Source: Glycine soja (taxonomy: Eukaryota; Streptophyta; Magnoliopsida; Fabales; Fabaceae). From it: a stretch of 64,000 nt of DNA. Shown here piece after piece: positions 36,531 through 49,300 of this stretch; positions within the stretch are counted from its first letter, which is position 1, and each line of letters begins with the position of its first letter. The notes beneath the pieces are model-generated. The model was not told the DNA's origin. It saw only the letters and a program-made list of their open reading frames with translations, and ran no database searches. Where the stretch lies: the NCBI RefSeq assembly GCF_004193775.1, contig NC_041006.1:20210817-20274816 (forward strand), read 5' to 3'. A program made the translations under genes and the position numbers.

Positions 36531-37079
36531 GTGAACTTAAACGTTTATGCTACAAGAAAACATATCATTCATTCACTAAACTATATTTAGTGCTGGTATT
36601 ATGATGCAGAGTTAAAATGGTTTCAGCATACAATCATCTAATTTCAATTTATATAAACCATCACAAATAACACTAGTACCAATGAGATGATTATGCTTAA
36701 ATAAACTGAAACATCCATTACCAAAATTAAAAGTGTATCCAGTAACATCATGTTTAGATAATGAAACTAAATTCCTAGATAAACTAGGAACATAAAAGAG
36801 TTTCCAGTAAATCTAGATGACGTCTAGTGTCAAGTTTTAAATGATAAGTCCCAACTGATTCCACTAGATCTTTCACTTTATTACACATGAAGACGAACTT
36901 CTCATTTGAGCTTATGGTTTGGTTTGTCAGGAACCCCTGCATAGTATTAGAAACATGAGTCGCACATCTAAAATCAATCCACCATGTATTATGGGGAACT
37001 TTAGTTAAATTTGATTCAAAACATACATGAGCATTAAGCTCACCTTTCTTTTCAAACCAAGACTTACGCTTTGGGAAAT

Positions 37080-37975
37080 CCTTCTGGAAGTGTCCTGATT
37101 TCCCATAGAAATGGCAATTATTGCTTTTTGATGCCTTGTTATGGATTTACACAGGGCCGTTATTGATCTTTAATGGCCCTTTGCCTTTATCATGCTTCTT
37201 CACAAATTTCTTTCCAGCTCATTGATTCCCTTGGTCGCTTGCATAACGGACTGAGTGACTTCCTTGATTCTTAAGCTTTGTTTCTTCCTAAACTAACATA
37301 ATGTGAAATTCATGCACATTTCATTTATCTTTCATGGTATTATAACTCATTTGGAATGGGTCATACTCAGATGGTAATGAGATCAAAATAAACTGAACAA
37401 GGAAGTTCTCATTCACAGCCATTCCCAAGGTCTTAAGTCTTGCTGCAGTGTTTGTCATCTCAATGACATGCTCATGCATAATATGTGAACCATCAAACTT
37501 CATGGCGGTCAGTGTACTCATTAATGTCCTAGCAAGAAACTTATCAACTATTTGAGAGCGCTCTCCCACTAACCCCATAAACTCTTTAGCACTATCGATC
37601 TTCGGGAGAGTTGTCTTAATATTGTGTGCAACAACCATTCTCATGAATCTCACTTCACGTACTTTACCACTAACCCCATAAACTAAACAAGGAAGTTCTC
37701 ATTCACAACCATTCCCAAGGTCTAAAGTCTTGCTGCAATGTTTGTCATCTCAATGACATGCTCATGCATAGTACGTGAACCATCAAACTTTATGATGGTC
37801 AGTGTACTCATTAATGTCCTAGTAAGAAACTTATTAGCTATTTGAGAGCGCTCTCCCACTAATCCCATAAACTCTTTAGCATTATCGGTCTTCAGGAGAG
37901 TTGTCTTAATATTGTGTGCAACAACCATTCTCATGAATCTCACTTCACGTACTCTACCGTTGTCCTTCTGCTCCC
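37080..37975 (-). pseudogene. Copia Gag remnant with an internal tandem duplication
   Basis: UBN2-type Gag sequence (NIKTTLPKIDSAKEFMGLVG, SLPSEYDPFQMSYNT) appears twice: 37395-37683 and 37684-37972, a 289-bp direct duplication. The zinc knuckle near 37100 reads CHFYGKSGHFQKDF, with the second and fourth ligands (normally Cys) replaced by Tyr and Phe. Not functional. Confidence 0.8.
37395..37972. repeat. 289-bp tandem duplication in the copia gag
   Basis: Both copies start AACAAGGAAGTTCTCATTCA and are near identical. The junction lies in a short shared sequence, CCACTAACCCCATAAAC. Confidence 0.85.
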
Positions 37976-40404
37976 ACGAATAAAGGTTTACGATCATCAC
38001 AGGTACCAACCACACGGTACAAAAATTGCAAGGGTGAGTTGATTATAAAAGAAATTAACACAAAAATCAAATAACCACAATTAGTAAGAAAATATTAACA
38101 AATATCATAAGCATACACAAACATCCATTAGTCCAAGATATACTCAACAAGTAGTCATCATCCATCCATAATTCCAATCAATCATGCTCAGTATGATGCA
38201 TGCACCTGACCTTAACTCTCAAATACAATGTGGTACCATTCATAAAGGAAATAGCCTAGGCGTGTCCACATGACACTCTCACTTAGGAAAACTAGGCAGT
38301 AAATGTTGAGGTCACCCTGTCGTGCACAGGTAACTCCCCCCCCCCCCATGGTGATCAACCTGAGTCTTAAGGGAGTTCCAAACTAAGTGACATGCCCCCA
38401 AGTACAAGTATTCCCCTTCATGAGAAACTACAAGTACTTACTGACAAAGTTTATACCATTTCCATGCAATATTAAGTATGAAACATGGGCACCATCAATG
38501 CACTGACCGTGGATAATTAAAGATTCTAAGCCATCCCATTCCAGAGATGCTCAAAACTCTTTAACCTCTCTATTTCCCCCACCAGAGATATCCAACATGG
38601 TCACTGCATCCCCTATGTACATACACATCACACATCATCAGAATGACATTTTCAACATCAACAACATCTCATCTCAATGTCATTCTCAACATCAACATCA
38701 TCTCATTTTAATGACATTATCAACAACAACAACATGATCTCATATTAACATAATCATCAATAACAACATCATCTCATATCAGCATAATCATCAATAACAA
38801 CATCATCTCATATCAATATTATTAAACACCAACATCGTCTCATATTCAATTATTGTCAAAGTCATCTTCAATAGCAACATCATTCTTTATAAACATTATC
38901 ATAAACATCAACATCATCTCATATCAATTAATATCATCAGTAAATCATATTTCGCATATACAAACATATATAGTTCATGCTTGAGATTCACACTCCCCAG
39001 GTCTTCAGACAACCCAAGTCTAATAAAAACAATAATGTCATTTATCAATAACAGACACATCGCATCCTATTAGTCAAAAACATTGTTTTTCTTGAAAACC
39101 AACATGCAACAGGGACATGCATACATCCCCATAGTTAGGTTCTCTAACCCCAACTATGGTATCAAAAGCCGTAAATTATAATGAACTCCCCTCACCTATC
39201 GTGAGTTCTCCGTCAATTCCTCTTTGCGTCGCTCAAAGACCTCTCATTCACGTTTGTCAATCCAAACACAAGGTTCTATATACCAAATTGAAGGAAATTT
39301 AGTATAGATTTCAAAAACAAGGTTAATAACAACATTTAGGGTCAATTACCCCTGTCAAAACATAAAGGGCTAAGGGGTGTTTCGGATTCTACTAAAAGGA
39401 GACTTCATTTTGAAATCACGATCACGCCAATGTGACCGAGGTTCAGTGAAGGTCTTGAAAATAACATCAATTTTATAAAAAGATAACTTTTACAACGTCT
39501 CATTTTCAAGGGGTTTTCAAAGGAAGTGTAAAAACACCCTATTACAGTACCCAAAAGACAAGAGACACTAAGAAAAGCTTAAACTAACTAGGAGAAAGGC
39601 TTAAAAGTCAAGATTACCTCATAGAAGCTATGAAAGAAAGGATTTGAGGGGTTGTTCTCCACCAAATCCTTGAGGTGGATTATGAGGATTCCGCTCTGAT
39701 TAAAATGTTCCTCTTGGTGTGGTGGTTCAATGGCAAGCAACGGTGGCTTGTGGTGGCCATCAGTGATCATGGATGGTAGAGGAGGAGTTTCTAGGGTGGT
39801 TTGGACAGAGTTTTGAGAGAGAGAGAGAGAGGTATGAAATCATGTTTTTCATGCTAAAAAATGTATTTGTAATCCACAAATCTTGCTTAGCGAGCTCATC
39901 TCGCTAAGCGGGAGTCCACTTTTGGCGCTAACTGTGAAATTTCGTGCTTAGTGCAATTCCTCTCAGGTTGAGATTTGCACTGAGCGCAATTCCTCTTGTG
40001 CTAAGCGTGACAATTCGCGCTTAGTATAATTCCCTCTTGGGTTGGAATTGTGCTTAGCGCACTTCTCGCGCTAAGCAAGAGGTTCAAAGTTGTTATTTTG
40101 AAAATTCCAACGGTCTGACTATGGGGAAATGTCGTAGAAACCTATAGTCAAAATTTGAAGACGTTCCAATGGTTAACGAATTTAGGATCGCGATTTTATT
40201 GGAATAGGTTTAGGTAAAATTTGAAATCTCATAATTTCAACTTAGGTCAATAAAACTCCACATAACTCAACATCCACATCAAGCAAATCACACATGACTA
40301 ATTCACATGATACCTAAACTCATTCAAGTCAATCATACAATCAAATAACACGATAAATACAATTAAACATCTATTTATAATTTGTGATATTTCAGGGTGT
40401 TACA
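37960..40404 (-). mobile_element. Long gypsy LTR fragment (TGTAACACCCTG end at 40404)
   Basis: The minus-strand terminus TGTAACACCCTGAAAT at 40404 is a common LTR start in legume gypsy elements. Motifs made of GCTAAGCG/CGCTTAG lie at 39885-40075, and degenerate CATCATCTCATAT repeats at 38620-38960. The other end is uncertain; LTR-like sequence seems to reach about 37960. No matching TSD was found, so it may be truncated. Confidence 0.55.
38620..38960. repeat. Degenerate repeat of AACATCATCTCATATC-like units
   Basis: Imperfect 30-40-bp units rich in CAT/CAA. No coding potential. Confidence 0.7.
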
Positions 40405-40441
40405 TCCCTCGACCACTTCCTTGCCCACGCTCGCATGTCCC

Positions 40442-40675
40442 TCAAAGACGATACAACATGACAGACAAAACAACATTGCGAAGCTCGATGATGTCATTTT
40501 TCACTCCGAGATAGATAGGTTGCACTTGGATCCATACTACCCGGTGTCCCTTCCCATTAGGATTTACATGTACGACATGGCCCCCAAATTCACCTACGAT
40601 TTGCTCTGCCTTTTCAAAAACACCTACGGAGACACCTCCCATCTCACCTTTAATGGAAGCCCTGTTCACAATGAG
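40442..40675 (+). pseudogene. Exostosin-like (GT47) glycosyltransferase fragment
   Basis: The plus-strand frame reads LDDVIFHSEIDRLHLDPYYP, LPIRIYMYDMAPKFTYDLLC and LFKNTYGDTSHL to NGSPVH. This matches the start of the exostosin domain of plant GT47 proteins, Golgi enzymes that build wall polysaccharides. The fragment then departs into unrelated sequence (NEGGNSLELG) before the sugar-nucleotide-binding region. The signal anchor and catalytic part are missing, so it is a gene relic. Confidence 0.75.
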
Positions 40676-42000
40676 GGAGGCAATTCTCTAGAGCTAGGTC
40701 ACGATGAGGGAGCATTTCTAGAATTAGGTTTGTTATGTGTAGAGCCCTCATTTTTTTAAGGGGTAATTCCGTCCAAAAGTTTCAAGTTTCATTGAAGCAA
40801 CCTTTGTGGTTTTTCAATTTCTGCTTATTTGGATAAGCTAAGTAACTTATCCCAATAAGCAATTTTCAACTTATTTTTAAGCTGTGCTTTTGTTTTAAGT
40901 TTATCCAAATGTGTTAAATATTGTAATAAGTGTTTTTGTAAATAAGTTTTTTTTCAAAATAAATTAAAACAAACTCAGTCAATAATATACCACTTCATGC
41001 ATAACATTAAAAAAAAGTCCAAATCTTAAATTTTAGTCTAACCTCTTAAGTCAACTTGGGAAATCGATATGCTTTGCAAGAATGTGTGACTCTAAAAAAT
41101 GGCCAAATTGCTTCAATTGAGTATGTTGAGCAATGATTGAATAGAGTGATGGCCTATGAGATGTATGCAATTGCCGATTCCAAAAAGAATCTTATTTTCA
41201 TGTTTTTTCATAATGCTAATTAATTGCTGCAATCCATCATTGGATATGCTTAAATATATGCCAACCATTACATCATGTGGAGGTCCCTGCTTGTTGGTCT
41301 CTTTTTCTCTTCTTTGTTCTATCCCACAATTTGAATGGCCTCACCTAGATAACTACTTGACCCAAAACAGGGAACACACCCCACCAATATCATGTCATTG
41401 TTAATTCCATGCACCGAAGGATATGTCATAATGATCAGTTAGGCCAAAGGTATTTTGACAAATGCCATGAACATACAAAGAAAAGTCTTTTTTTAATATA
41501 AAAATTAAGCACTTTGATTAAAGTCACATGGGTGATCCATTCTTAGCAAGTGTCTGGTGATTACTTTTTTTTTTTAACTGAGCATTCTATCACTTTGTTA
41601 AATGTTGACAAAAAGGGACAACTATTTATTTTGATTTTTTTATAAGACAATAACATCCATGAACATACAAAGAAAAGTCTTTTTTTTAATATAAAAATTA
41701 AGAACTTTGATTAAAGTCACATGGGTGATCCATTCTTAGCAAGTGTCTGGTGATTACTTTTTTTTTGAACTGAGCATTCTATCACTTTGTTAAATGTTGA
41801 CAAAAAGGGACAACTATTTCTTTTGATTTTTTGATAACACAATAGCATCTTTTACACCATATCATATTTTGTTATATACTATATTTATCTTTATATATAA
41901 ACTCTTTCAATTAATTCACACCATTTTAAAAAAATAATAATTTCATTAATCACGTTAAATTTGTTAATTATTTATACTGTTCTTCTAAAATTATCCTTTA
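40676..42000. other. Intergenic AT-rich sequence with a 192-bp tandem duplication
   Basis: No gene recognised. The duplication at 41466-41657 and 41658-about 41850 (starting CATGAACATACAAAGAAAAG) is nearly perfect and therefore recent. Confidence 0.8.
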
Positions 42001-42029
42001 TTTCCTTTACCGCTTAATAACTTCTCATC

Positions 42030-45020
42030 AAGGAGTAATTAATGTTTGGAGAGATAATACTGTAATTAATTAAGGGTATTGTTCTTACCAAATTTGGTAG
42101 AATCTTCTCACGAATAAGTGCGTCTTCATGTGTGCTTACTTGGCTGAGACTCATTTCATGTATATGTACTCCACCCTCTTTTCTACTTTTCACCTTATTG
42201 TCCCTTTTGAAAAGTTTCGGGTGGACGTTGGTCGAGAGCTGAATGTCACCCTCACCGAGTTGCATTTGAATGCCTGAGTGGGCATCTGTGCCTTTAGGGT
42301 TTCGTGTGATGAGTATTTCATAACTCTTGCTCATTTATTCCTCCACCACTAAAATGTTAAAGAAAATAACAAGGGTGGTTGGATTTCTCTTACTGGTATT
42401 TTCAGGAGAGTCGTTATTGGCCCTTATAGTACCTCTTATAAGGATTTTAATGGTCATTTCTTCCGAGTGCATCCCTGAAAGGAGTCGATGCCAATATACT
42501 TCACTCGGCAAGGGGATACTTGTTTTCCCTTTTATTGGACTTCTTCCCTAGTAAAAATATGTATAAGCTTGTAGTGTACATGTCTCCTTCTAATAAGGAG
42601 GATATGCCTGTACTTTACAAGTTTCCTAGGGCTCTTCATTCCAAGACCCTTGTAGACATTCCTTTCTCTGAGACTCTAAGAGTGGATTCGGGTCATGAGC
42701 ATCCTTTATTCCAAGACCCTTGTAGACATGCCTTTCTCACTCTGCTTTTCTTTCCTTTTTCATGTAATATGGCTAAGTACGATTACCAATCCATCAAAAG
42801 AAAAAAAAGTTGTCAATGTTGAAGTGGCAGAAGATTGGGCTCCTCCTCCTCCCATCAACACTGAGTCCGACGAGAGGAAGGATCTTAGTTTTTCTTCTCA
42901 AGATGTTACAAGGAAGAAGCAAAGAGTGGCTACTCCATCATCGATTATCGCTCCCTCTCCCATCGAGAGCCACTCAATGTTCCTTTCTATGAAGGAGGGT
43001 GAGTATTCTCATTGGGGGAAGGATTTTAACCCTTGCGCTCTCATCTGCGCTCTATTCTTAGCCACGTGGACCAGGCATGCTAAGGGAGGTTGGTCCTAAG
43101 GCCTCAATGGATGCTGCTTGATAATTGATATGCTTACGTAATTTACATATTTAAATCACATAGCAATTATCTAATTTTTCTCTCTTTTATTGCTTATTTT
43201 GTGTTAGAACATTAGGAACTTAGCTTCTTCTAAGTTTTTGTCCAATAAATGCTAAATTTATCTAATTTACAGTGTTTTGGAGTGTTTTTTTTTTTGTAAA
43301 ATCATACAGTAGAAGGCCTGGAAGATGGTTGAAGAACTGGAGCAGCTCGCTTAGCGCGTCAACAACGGCTTAGCGCGAGGAGCCAACTTGGAGAGTAGGC
43401 ATAGCGCCCATTTGGCGGCTTAGCGCGCATCTGGGGCTTAGCCAGCATCTGGCGGCTTAGCGCGTAGCTGCGGCTTAGCCAGCACCTTGCGGCTTAGCGC
43501 ACAATCACTTATGCCTGCGGCTTAGTGAGCACATGCCAGCTTAGCACATGGTCAATATCGTAAAACACGATTGTGCTGCGTTTTAAAGGGAAAAGAAGGG
43601 GAAAATCAAGCAATTCTTTTTGGGGGACCAAATTGAGAAGCTAGGGCATGAGAGAAGAGAAGAGAGAAAACCGATTCACTTGGGGACCCCTTCCTCCATT
43701 TTCTTCCACACCTCTTGCTTTCTTTTTGTATTAGGAAGTCTCTCATGACAATGAGAGGCTAAACCACCCATTGTTGGGAGCTCAACTACTAAACACTCTT
43801 GATGTAATGATTCTCTACTATCTATTTGAAGTTGTTTTTATGTGTTCATTGCTTCTATCTGCATTTAATTCTTGCATGCTTTTGGTCTGATCACCCACTT
43901 ATGTGTAAAGTTAGGGTTTTTAGCATTGGAAAATGTTTTGAATCCTTAGAACTGAATAGAGCAGGGCTAGATAACTGTATGTCTGGACACAGAGTGAAGG
44001 GATTTAGTTTTTAATATGCTATAATTATAATGCAATTCGTTTAGGCTAAGTTCGATGAGGAATCCTATAATGAGGTTTAAATAGAATTAGTCCATTCACG
44101 CGAGGAATCAGTTTTTTGTGTATTTGCTCTCGGCATAGAACACTAGAACAACGTTAAATAGTGAAAAACACTTAATGTTCCATCAAGAGTGGTTTCGGTA
44201 GGTTGAGTCTCAACATGCTCCGTAATTCTACTTCAACCGACAACTCACTCCCTGAGTGTTTGTATTCTATCTCTTTAATGTGCTTTGCTTAATTATCTTC
44301 ATTTATGCCGAATTTTATATTTCGTATCATTATTTGACCAAAATCAATTTTAGTTCATTGATTGCTTAAAATTGGATATATACAAACTCTGAGTACAGTC
44401 AAAGTCCTTGTGGATATGATACTCGGTCTTACCGTTTTATACTACTTGTGCGACTCGGTACACTTGTCGATCGTCCGAACACTACTGCTGATCACTTCCA
44501 AACAAGAACTTGGGGAATTTTTGAGTTTTGGTCGATGAGTTTTCCTTGACCGAGTCTAGGAAGGCTCAAGAAGACCTCATCAAGGCTGAGAAAGATTTGG
44601 TTGAAGTTACCAAAGTAAACATGATCTTTTTCTAGTCAATCGAGGAATCTCAGAAGTCTCTTGAAGATACAAAGACCAAGTTACATGAGGTTGAAACCTA
44701 AGAGGAACCTTTAAAAGATGACCTAAAAAAGGTGATAGACTCAGCTCAAACTTTTCAAGATGAGGTTGAACGTCTTAATCAAGAGTTTGCACTTTTCAAG
44801 GTTAATGCTTCAACAGTTAAAGACTGATCTTGGTGAAGCGGAGGCTGAGATCCTTAGGACTCATGAAGCCAGTTTTAAGAAGGCTCTCCATCAAGTTAAG
44901 TTCTTTTTGAAAGATGTTGATATTTCCTTCTTTGATGTTGACAAAGACATTGATCATCAAGGGGAATTGGTTAATGAAGCTTAAATACCTGTTGAGGAGG
45001 TGCCAACTGAGTTAACTCAA
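42030..45020 (+). pseudogene. Putative gypsy-type transposon protein gene (plant transposon ORF), copy 1, broken
   Basis: Plus-strand pieces with frameshifts: GGWISLTGIF, IGPYSTSYKDFNGHFFRVHP (about 42370-42480), a Ser/Pro-rich middle, and a long coiled coil (DLVEVTK, IEESQKSLEDTKTKL, GEAEAEILRTHEASFKKAL) ending LVNEA near 44983. The pattern fits the putative gypsy-type transposon protein family common in legumes; its function is unknown. It is split by a solo LTR (43119-44481) and a diverged second copy lies at 57793-58510. Confidence 0.6.
43119..44481 (+). mobile_element. Solo LTR, 1363 bp, Athila-like
   Basis: It runs TGATAATTGATATGC to GTCCGAACA, with near-matching 5-bp flanks ctgct and ctact. 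The paralogous sequence at 57945 lacks the insertion, which proves the empty site. It contains CTTAGCGCG repeats (43350-43550) and the GATATGATACTCGG motif near its end. Confidence 0.88.
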
Positions 45021-45219
45021 GTTTAATTTTGTTTTTTTTTTCTTTTATTTTGTAAAGGCTCAGACCCGACCTATCAAATAAGGTATCATTTTTATCAATG
45101 AATTAGTACCTTTTTAGTCTAAGTGTTGAACTTGGTTTATTGCTTTCATTCTTTAACTTTTTGATTAGGAATTACTGAATAACATAGTCGTTCTAAATGT
45201 ATTTAACCAATTCTATTGG

Positions 45220-46380
45220 TGATGTGATCCTTACTAGGAGTGGATCACTTGATACAGGTTACAGAGTTTTGGATGACACCACAATGATTACCTTGATAAG
45301 TCCGAGATTGGTTCAACGAAGAACCCAGAGAGAAGTTTTCACAAAATTTTATCAAATGCCAAAAGTCCATCTATTGAAAACGAAATCAATACATATAGTG
45401 TATCTGAACAAAAAATAGAAATAGACATGAGCCTTCAAATTAGTTTGGGCCAAAATGACAACAAAAAGAATAGAAATATAAAAAAATAACATATTTGGCA
45501 TGGGCCTTCAAATTAGTCTGAGCCTTCAACAACAATTAATATTCTTAGTAGTGCCTCATCCTTTGGGCCTTCATCCTTCTCCACTTGGGCCTTGTTAAGT
45601 ATGCTTGCTACCATTTGTTGGAGGGAATCCATTGACAATTTGGTCCTACTCCTGGTCATAGGTTCCTGTATTTGGGCAATTTTAGGATTCTCATCATTCC
45701 CTCCTTCTTGGAAAGCATTTGCCCTCAAATCTTCAGAATCATCACCTGCAACAAATGGAGTCATGTCAGCAACATTAAATGAAGAACTTACTCCATACTC
45801 ACCTGGAATATCGATCTTGTAAGCATTGTCATTGAGCCTCTCTAGTACTTGGAAAGATTCATCTCCTCTAGGTTGAAGTGTGTACTTCCTTTGTTTTGGG
45901 AACCTCTCCTTCCTCATGTGTACCCAAACCCAATCACCTGGTTCAAGTACCACTTCCTTCCTGTTCTTGTTGGCTTTCTTGGCATAGCTTTCATTCTTCT
46001 TTGGAATTTGAGCCTTCACCTGCTCATGCAATCTTTTCACATACTCAACTTTAGCTTATGCATCCTTATGCTTAAAATCAGAAATGTTAGGCAATGGAAA
46101 CAAATCAAGAGGAGTCAAGGGATTAAAACCATACACTACTTCAAATGGAGTGTGTTGTGTAGTGTTATGTACAACCCTATTGTATGAAAATTCAGCATGA
46201 GGCAGACATTCTTCCCAACTCTTTATATTCTTTTTAATCACAACTCTAATAAGAGAAGACAAAGTTCTATTTATCACCTCGGTTTGGCCATCGGTTTAAA
46301 GATGGCATGTGGTGGAAAAGAGAAGCTTTGTTCCAACCTTACCTCATAATGTTCTCGAAAAGTGACTAAGGAACTCAGTG
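45220..46380 (-). mobile_element. Gypsy retrotransposon 3' end: integrase tail, PPT and 3' LTR
   Basis: Minus-strand integrase remnants ([40 protein letters not shown]) lead to a C-terminal domain, then the PPT AAGAAGGAGGGAA (45709-45697) and the LTR TGATGAGAATCC to GGATCACATCA (45696-45220, 477 bp). A stop interrupts the integrase at TCHL*TDGQ. The 5' side is cut off by the 24-bp array. Confidence 0.85.
45513..46040 (-). pseudogene. Gypsy integrase C-terminal domain reading into the LTR (175 aa)
   Basis: The frame starts MKRLHEQVKAQIPKKNESYA, passes the GPY/F-like module (EPGDWVWVHMRKERFPKQR, LQPRGDESFQVLERLNDNAY), encodes FQEGGN from the PPT itself, and continues 184 nt into the 3' LTR before ending VVEGSD. 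Upstream integrase is broken, so only this tail is open. Confidence 0.85.
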
Positions 46381-46384
46381 TATT

Positions 46385-49300
46385 GGACGTGCAGTCCTCT
46401 AAAGGGGAGGATGTGCATTCCTCTGCAGGGGAGGACGTGCAGTCCTCTTAAAGGCGAGGATATCTAGTCCTCTGAAGGCGAGGACGTGTAGTCCTCTGAA
46501 GGCGAGGACGTGTAGTCCTCTGAAGGTGAGGGCGTGTAGCCCTCTGAAGGCGAGGACGTGCAGTCATTCGAAGGTGAGGGTGTGTAGCCCTTTGAAGGGG
46601 AGGACGTGTAGTCCTCTTAAAGGCGAAGATGTGCAATCCTCTAAAGGAGAGGACGTGTAGTCCTCTAAAGGCGATGGCGTGTAGTCCTCTGAAGGCGAGG
46701 ACATGTAGTCCTCTGAAGGCGAGGACGTGTAGTCCTTTGAAGGTGAGGGTCTGTAGGCCTCTAAAGATGAGGACATGCAGTCCTCTGAAGGTGAGGATGT
46801 GTCATCCTCTGAAGGTGAGGGTGTGTAGCCCTCTGAAGGCAAGGACGTGCAGTCCTCTGAAGGCGAGGATGTGTAGTCCTCTGAAGGTGAGGACGTCCAG
46901 TCCTTTGAAGGTGAGGGCGTGCAATCCTCTAAAGGTGAGGGTGTGCAGCCCTCTGAAGGCGAGGGCGTGCAGTCCTGTAAAGACGAGGGCGTGCAGCCCT
47001 CTAAAGGTGAGGACGTGTAGCCCTCTTAAGGCGAGGAGATGTAGCCCTCTGAAGTCGAGGACGTGTAGCCCTTCAAAGGTGAGGACGTGTAGCCCTCTGA
47101 AGGTGAGGATGTGAAGTCCTTTGAAGACGAGGGCGTGCAGCCCTCTGAAGGCAAGGACGTGTAGCCCTCCAAAGGCGAGGACGTTTAGCCCTCTGAAGGC
47201 GAGGACGTGAAGTCCTCTGAAGGCTAGGATGTGTAGTCCTCCAAAGGCGAGGACATGTAGCCCTCTAAAGGAGAGGGCGTGTAGCCCTCTGAAGGCAAGG
47301 GCGTGCAGCCCTCTGAAGGCAAGGACATGCAGTCCTCTGAAGGCAAGGACGTGCAATCTTCTAAAGGCGAGGGCGTGTAGCCCTTTGAAGGCGAGGACGT
47401 GCAACCTCTAAAGGCGAGGACGTGGAGCCCTTTAAAGGAGAGGACTTGTAGTCCTCTGAAGGCGAGGACGTGCAACCCTTTGAAGGTGAGGACGTGAAGC
47501 TGTCTTAAGACGATGATGTGTAGTCCTCTGAAGGCGAGGGCATGCAGCCCTCTGAAGGCGAGGAAGTGAAGCCCTCTGATGGCGGGGATGTGCAGTGCTC
47601 TAAAGGTGAGGGCGTGTAGCCCTCTGAAGGCGAGGACGTGAAGTCCTCTGAAGGCAAGGACGTGCAGCCCTCTTAAGGCAAGGACGTGCAATCCTCTAAA
47701 GGCGAGGATGTGCAGTCCTTTGAAGGTGAGGGCGTGTAGCCCTCTTAAGGAGAGGACGTGTAGTCCTCTGAAGGTGAGGGCGTGTAGCCCTCTGAAGACG
47801 AGGACGTGCAGTCATCTGAAGGTGAGGGTGTGTAGCCCTTTGAAGGGGAGGACGTGTAGTACTCTTAAAGGCGAGGATATGCAATCCTCTAAAGGAGAGG
47901 ACGTGTAGTCCTCTGAAGGTAATGGCGTGTAGCCCTCTGAAGGCGAGGACATGTAGTCCTCTGAAGGCGAGGATGTGTAGTCCTTTGAAGGTGAGGGTCT
48001 GTAGGCCTCTAAAGACGAGGACGTGCAGTCCTCTGAAGGTGAGGATGTGTCATCCTCTGAAGGTGAGGGTGTGTAGCCCTCTGAAGGCAAGGACGTGCAG
48101 TCCTCTGAAGGCGAGGACGTGTAGTCCTCTGAAGGTGAGGACGTCCAGTCCTTTGAAGGTGAGGGCGTGCAGTCCTCTAAAGGTGAGGGTGTGCAGCCCT
48201 CTGAAGGCGAGGGCGTGCAGTCCTCGAAAGACGAGGGCGTGCAGCTCTCTAAAGGTGAGGACGTGTAGCCCTCTTAAGGCGAGGAGATGTAGCCCTCTGA
48301 AGTCGAGGACGTGTAGCCCTTCAAAGGCGAGGACGTGTAGCCCTCTAAAGGTGAGGACGTGAAGTTCTTTGAAGTCGAGGGCGTGCAGCCCTCTGAAGGC
48401 AAGGACGTGTTGCCCTCCAAAGGCGAGGACGTTTAACCCTCTGAAGGCGAGGACGTGAAGTCCTTTGAAGGCGAGGACGTGTAGTCCTCCAAAGGCAAGG
48501 ACATGTAGCCCTCTGAAGGAGAGGGCGTGTAGCCCTCTAAAGGCAAGGGCGTGCAGCCCTCTGAAGGAAAGGACATGCAGTCCTCTGAAGGCAAGGACGT
48601 GCAGTCTTCTAAAGGCGAGGGCGTGTAGCCCTTTGATGGCGAGGACGTGCAACCTGTAAAGGCGAGGATGTGGAGCCCTCTAAAGGCGAGGACGTGTAGT
48701 CCTCTGAAGGCGAGGACGTGCAGCCCTTTGAAGGTGAGGACGTGAAGCCGTCTTAAGACGATGACGTGTAGTCCTCTGAAGGCGAGGGCATGCAGCCCTC
48801 TGAAGGCGAGGACGTGAAGCCCTCTGATGGCGAGGATGTGCAGTCCTCTAAAGGTTAGGGCGTGTAGCCCTCTAAAGGGGAGGACGTGAAGTCCTCTGAA
48901 TTCAAGGACGTGCAACCCTCTTAAGGCGAGGACGTGCAATCCTCTAAAGGTGAGGATGTGCAGTCCTTTGAAGGAGAGGACGTGTAGTCCTCTGAAGGTG
49001 ATGGCGTGTAGCCCTCTGAAGGCGAGGACATGTAGTCCTCTGAAGGCGAGGACGTGTAGTCCTTTGAAGGTGAGGGTCTGTAGGCCTCTAAAGACGAGGA
49101 CATGCAGTCCTCTGAAGGTGAGGATGTGTCATCCTCTGAAGGTGAGGGTGTGTAGCCCTCTGAAGGCAAGGACGTGCAGTCCTTTGAAGGCGAGGACGTG
49201 TAGTCCTCTGAAGGTGAGGACGTCCAATCCTTTGAAGGTGAGGGCATGCAGTCCTCTAAAGGTGATGGTGTGTAGCTCTCTGAAGGCAAAGGCGTGCAGT

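Larger units (their letters stand above)
31387..37975 (-). mobile_element. Degenerate Ty1-copia retrotransposon, invaded by two solo LTRs
   Basis: Minus-strand order is gag (37975-37080), integrase (36530-35650), RT (35270-34731 and 34217-34000), RNase H (34000-33400), then non-coding 3' sequence and a polypurine tract AAGTGGGAGAA (31398-31388) just before TGCAAGAATT, the probable 3' LTR start. The coding parts carry many stops and frameshifts. Solo LTRs at 31507-33029 and 34218-34730 interrupt it with clean target duplications, so both are younger. Confidence 0.8.

Noticed and set aside
38337..38348. Poly-C run as a regulatory signal
   Set aside because: A simple homopolymer without context.
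39160..39175. TGGTATCAAAAGCC as a tRNA-Met primer binding site
   Set aside because: It lies inside the presumed LTR, differs from the usual TGGTATCAGAGC and has no adjoining LTR end.
37960..40404. A clean solo LTR with target duplication
   Set aside because: The flank at 40405 (tccct) has no match at the other side and the left border is unclear, so only an LTR fragment is claimed.
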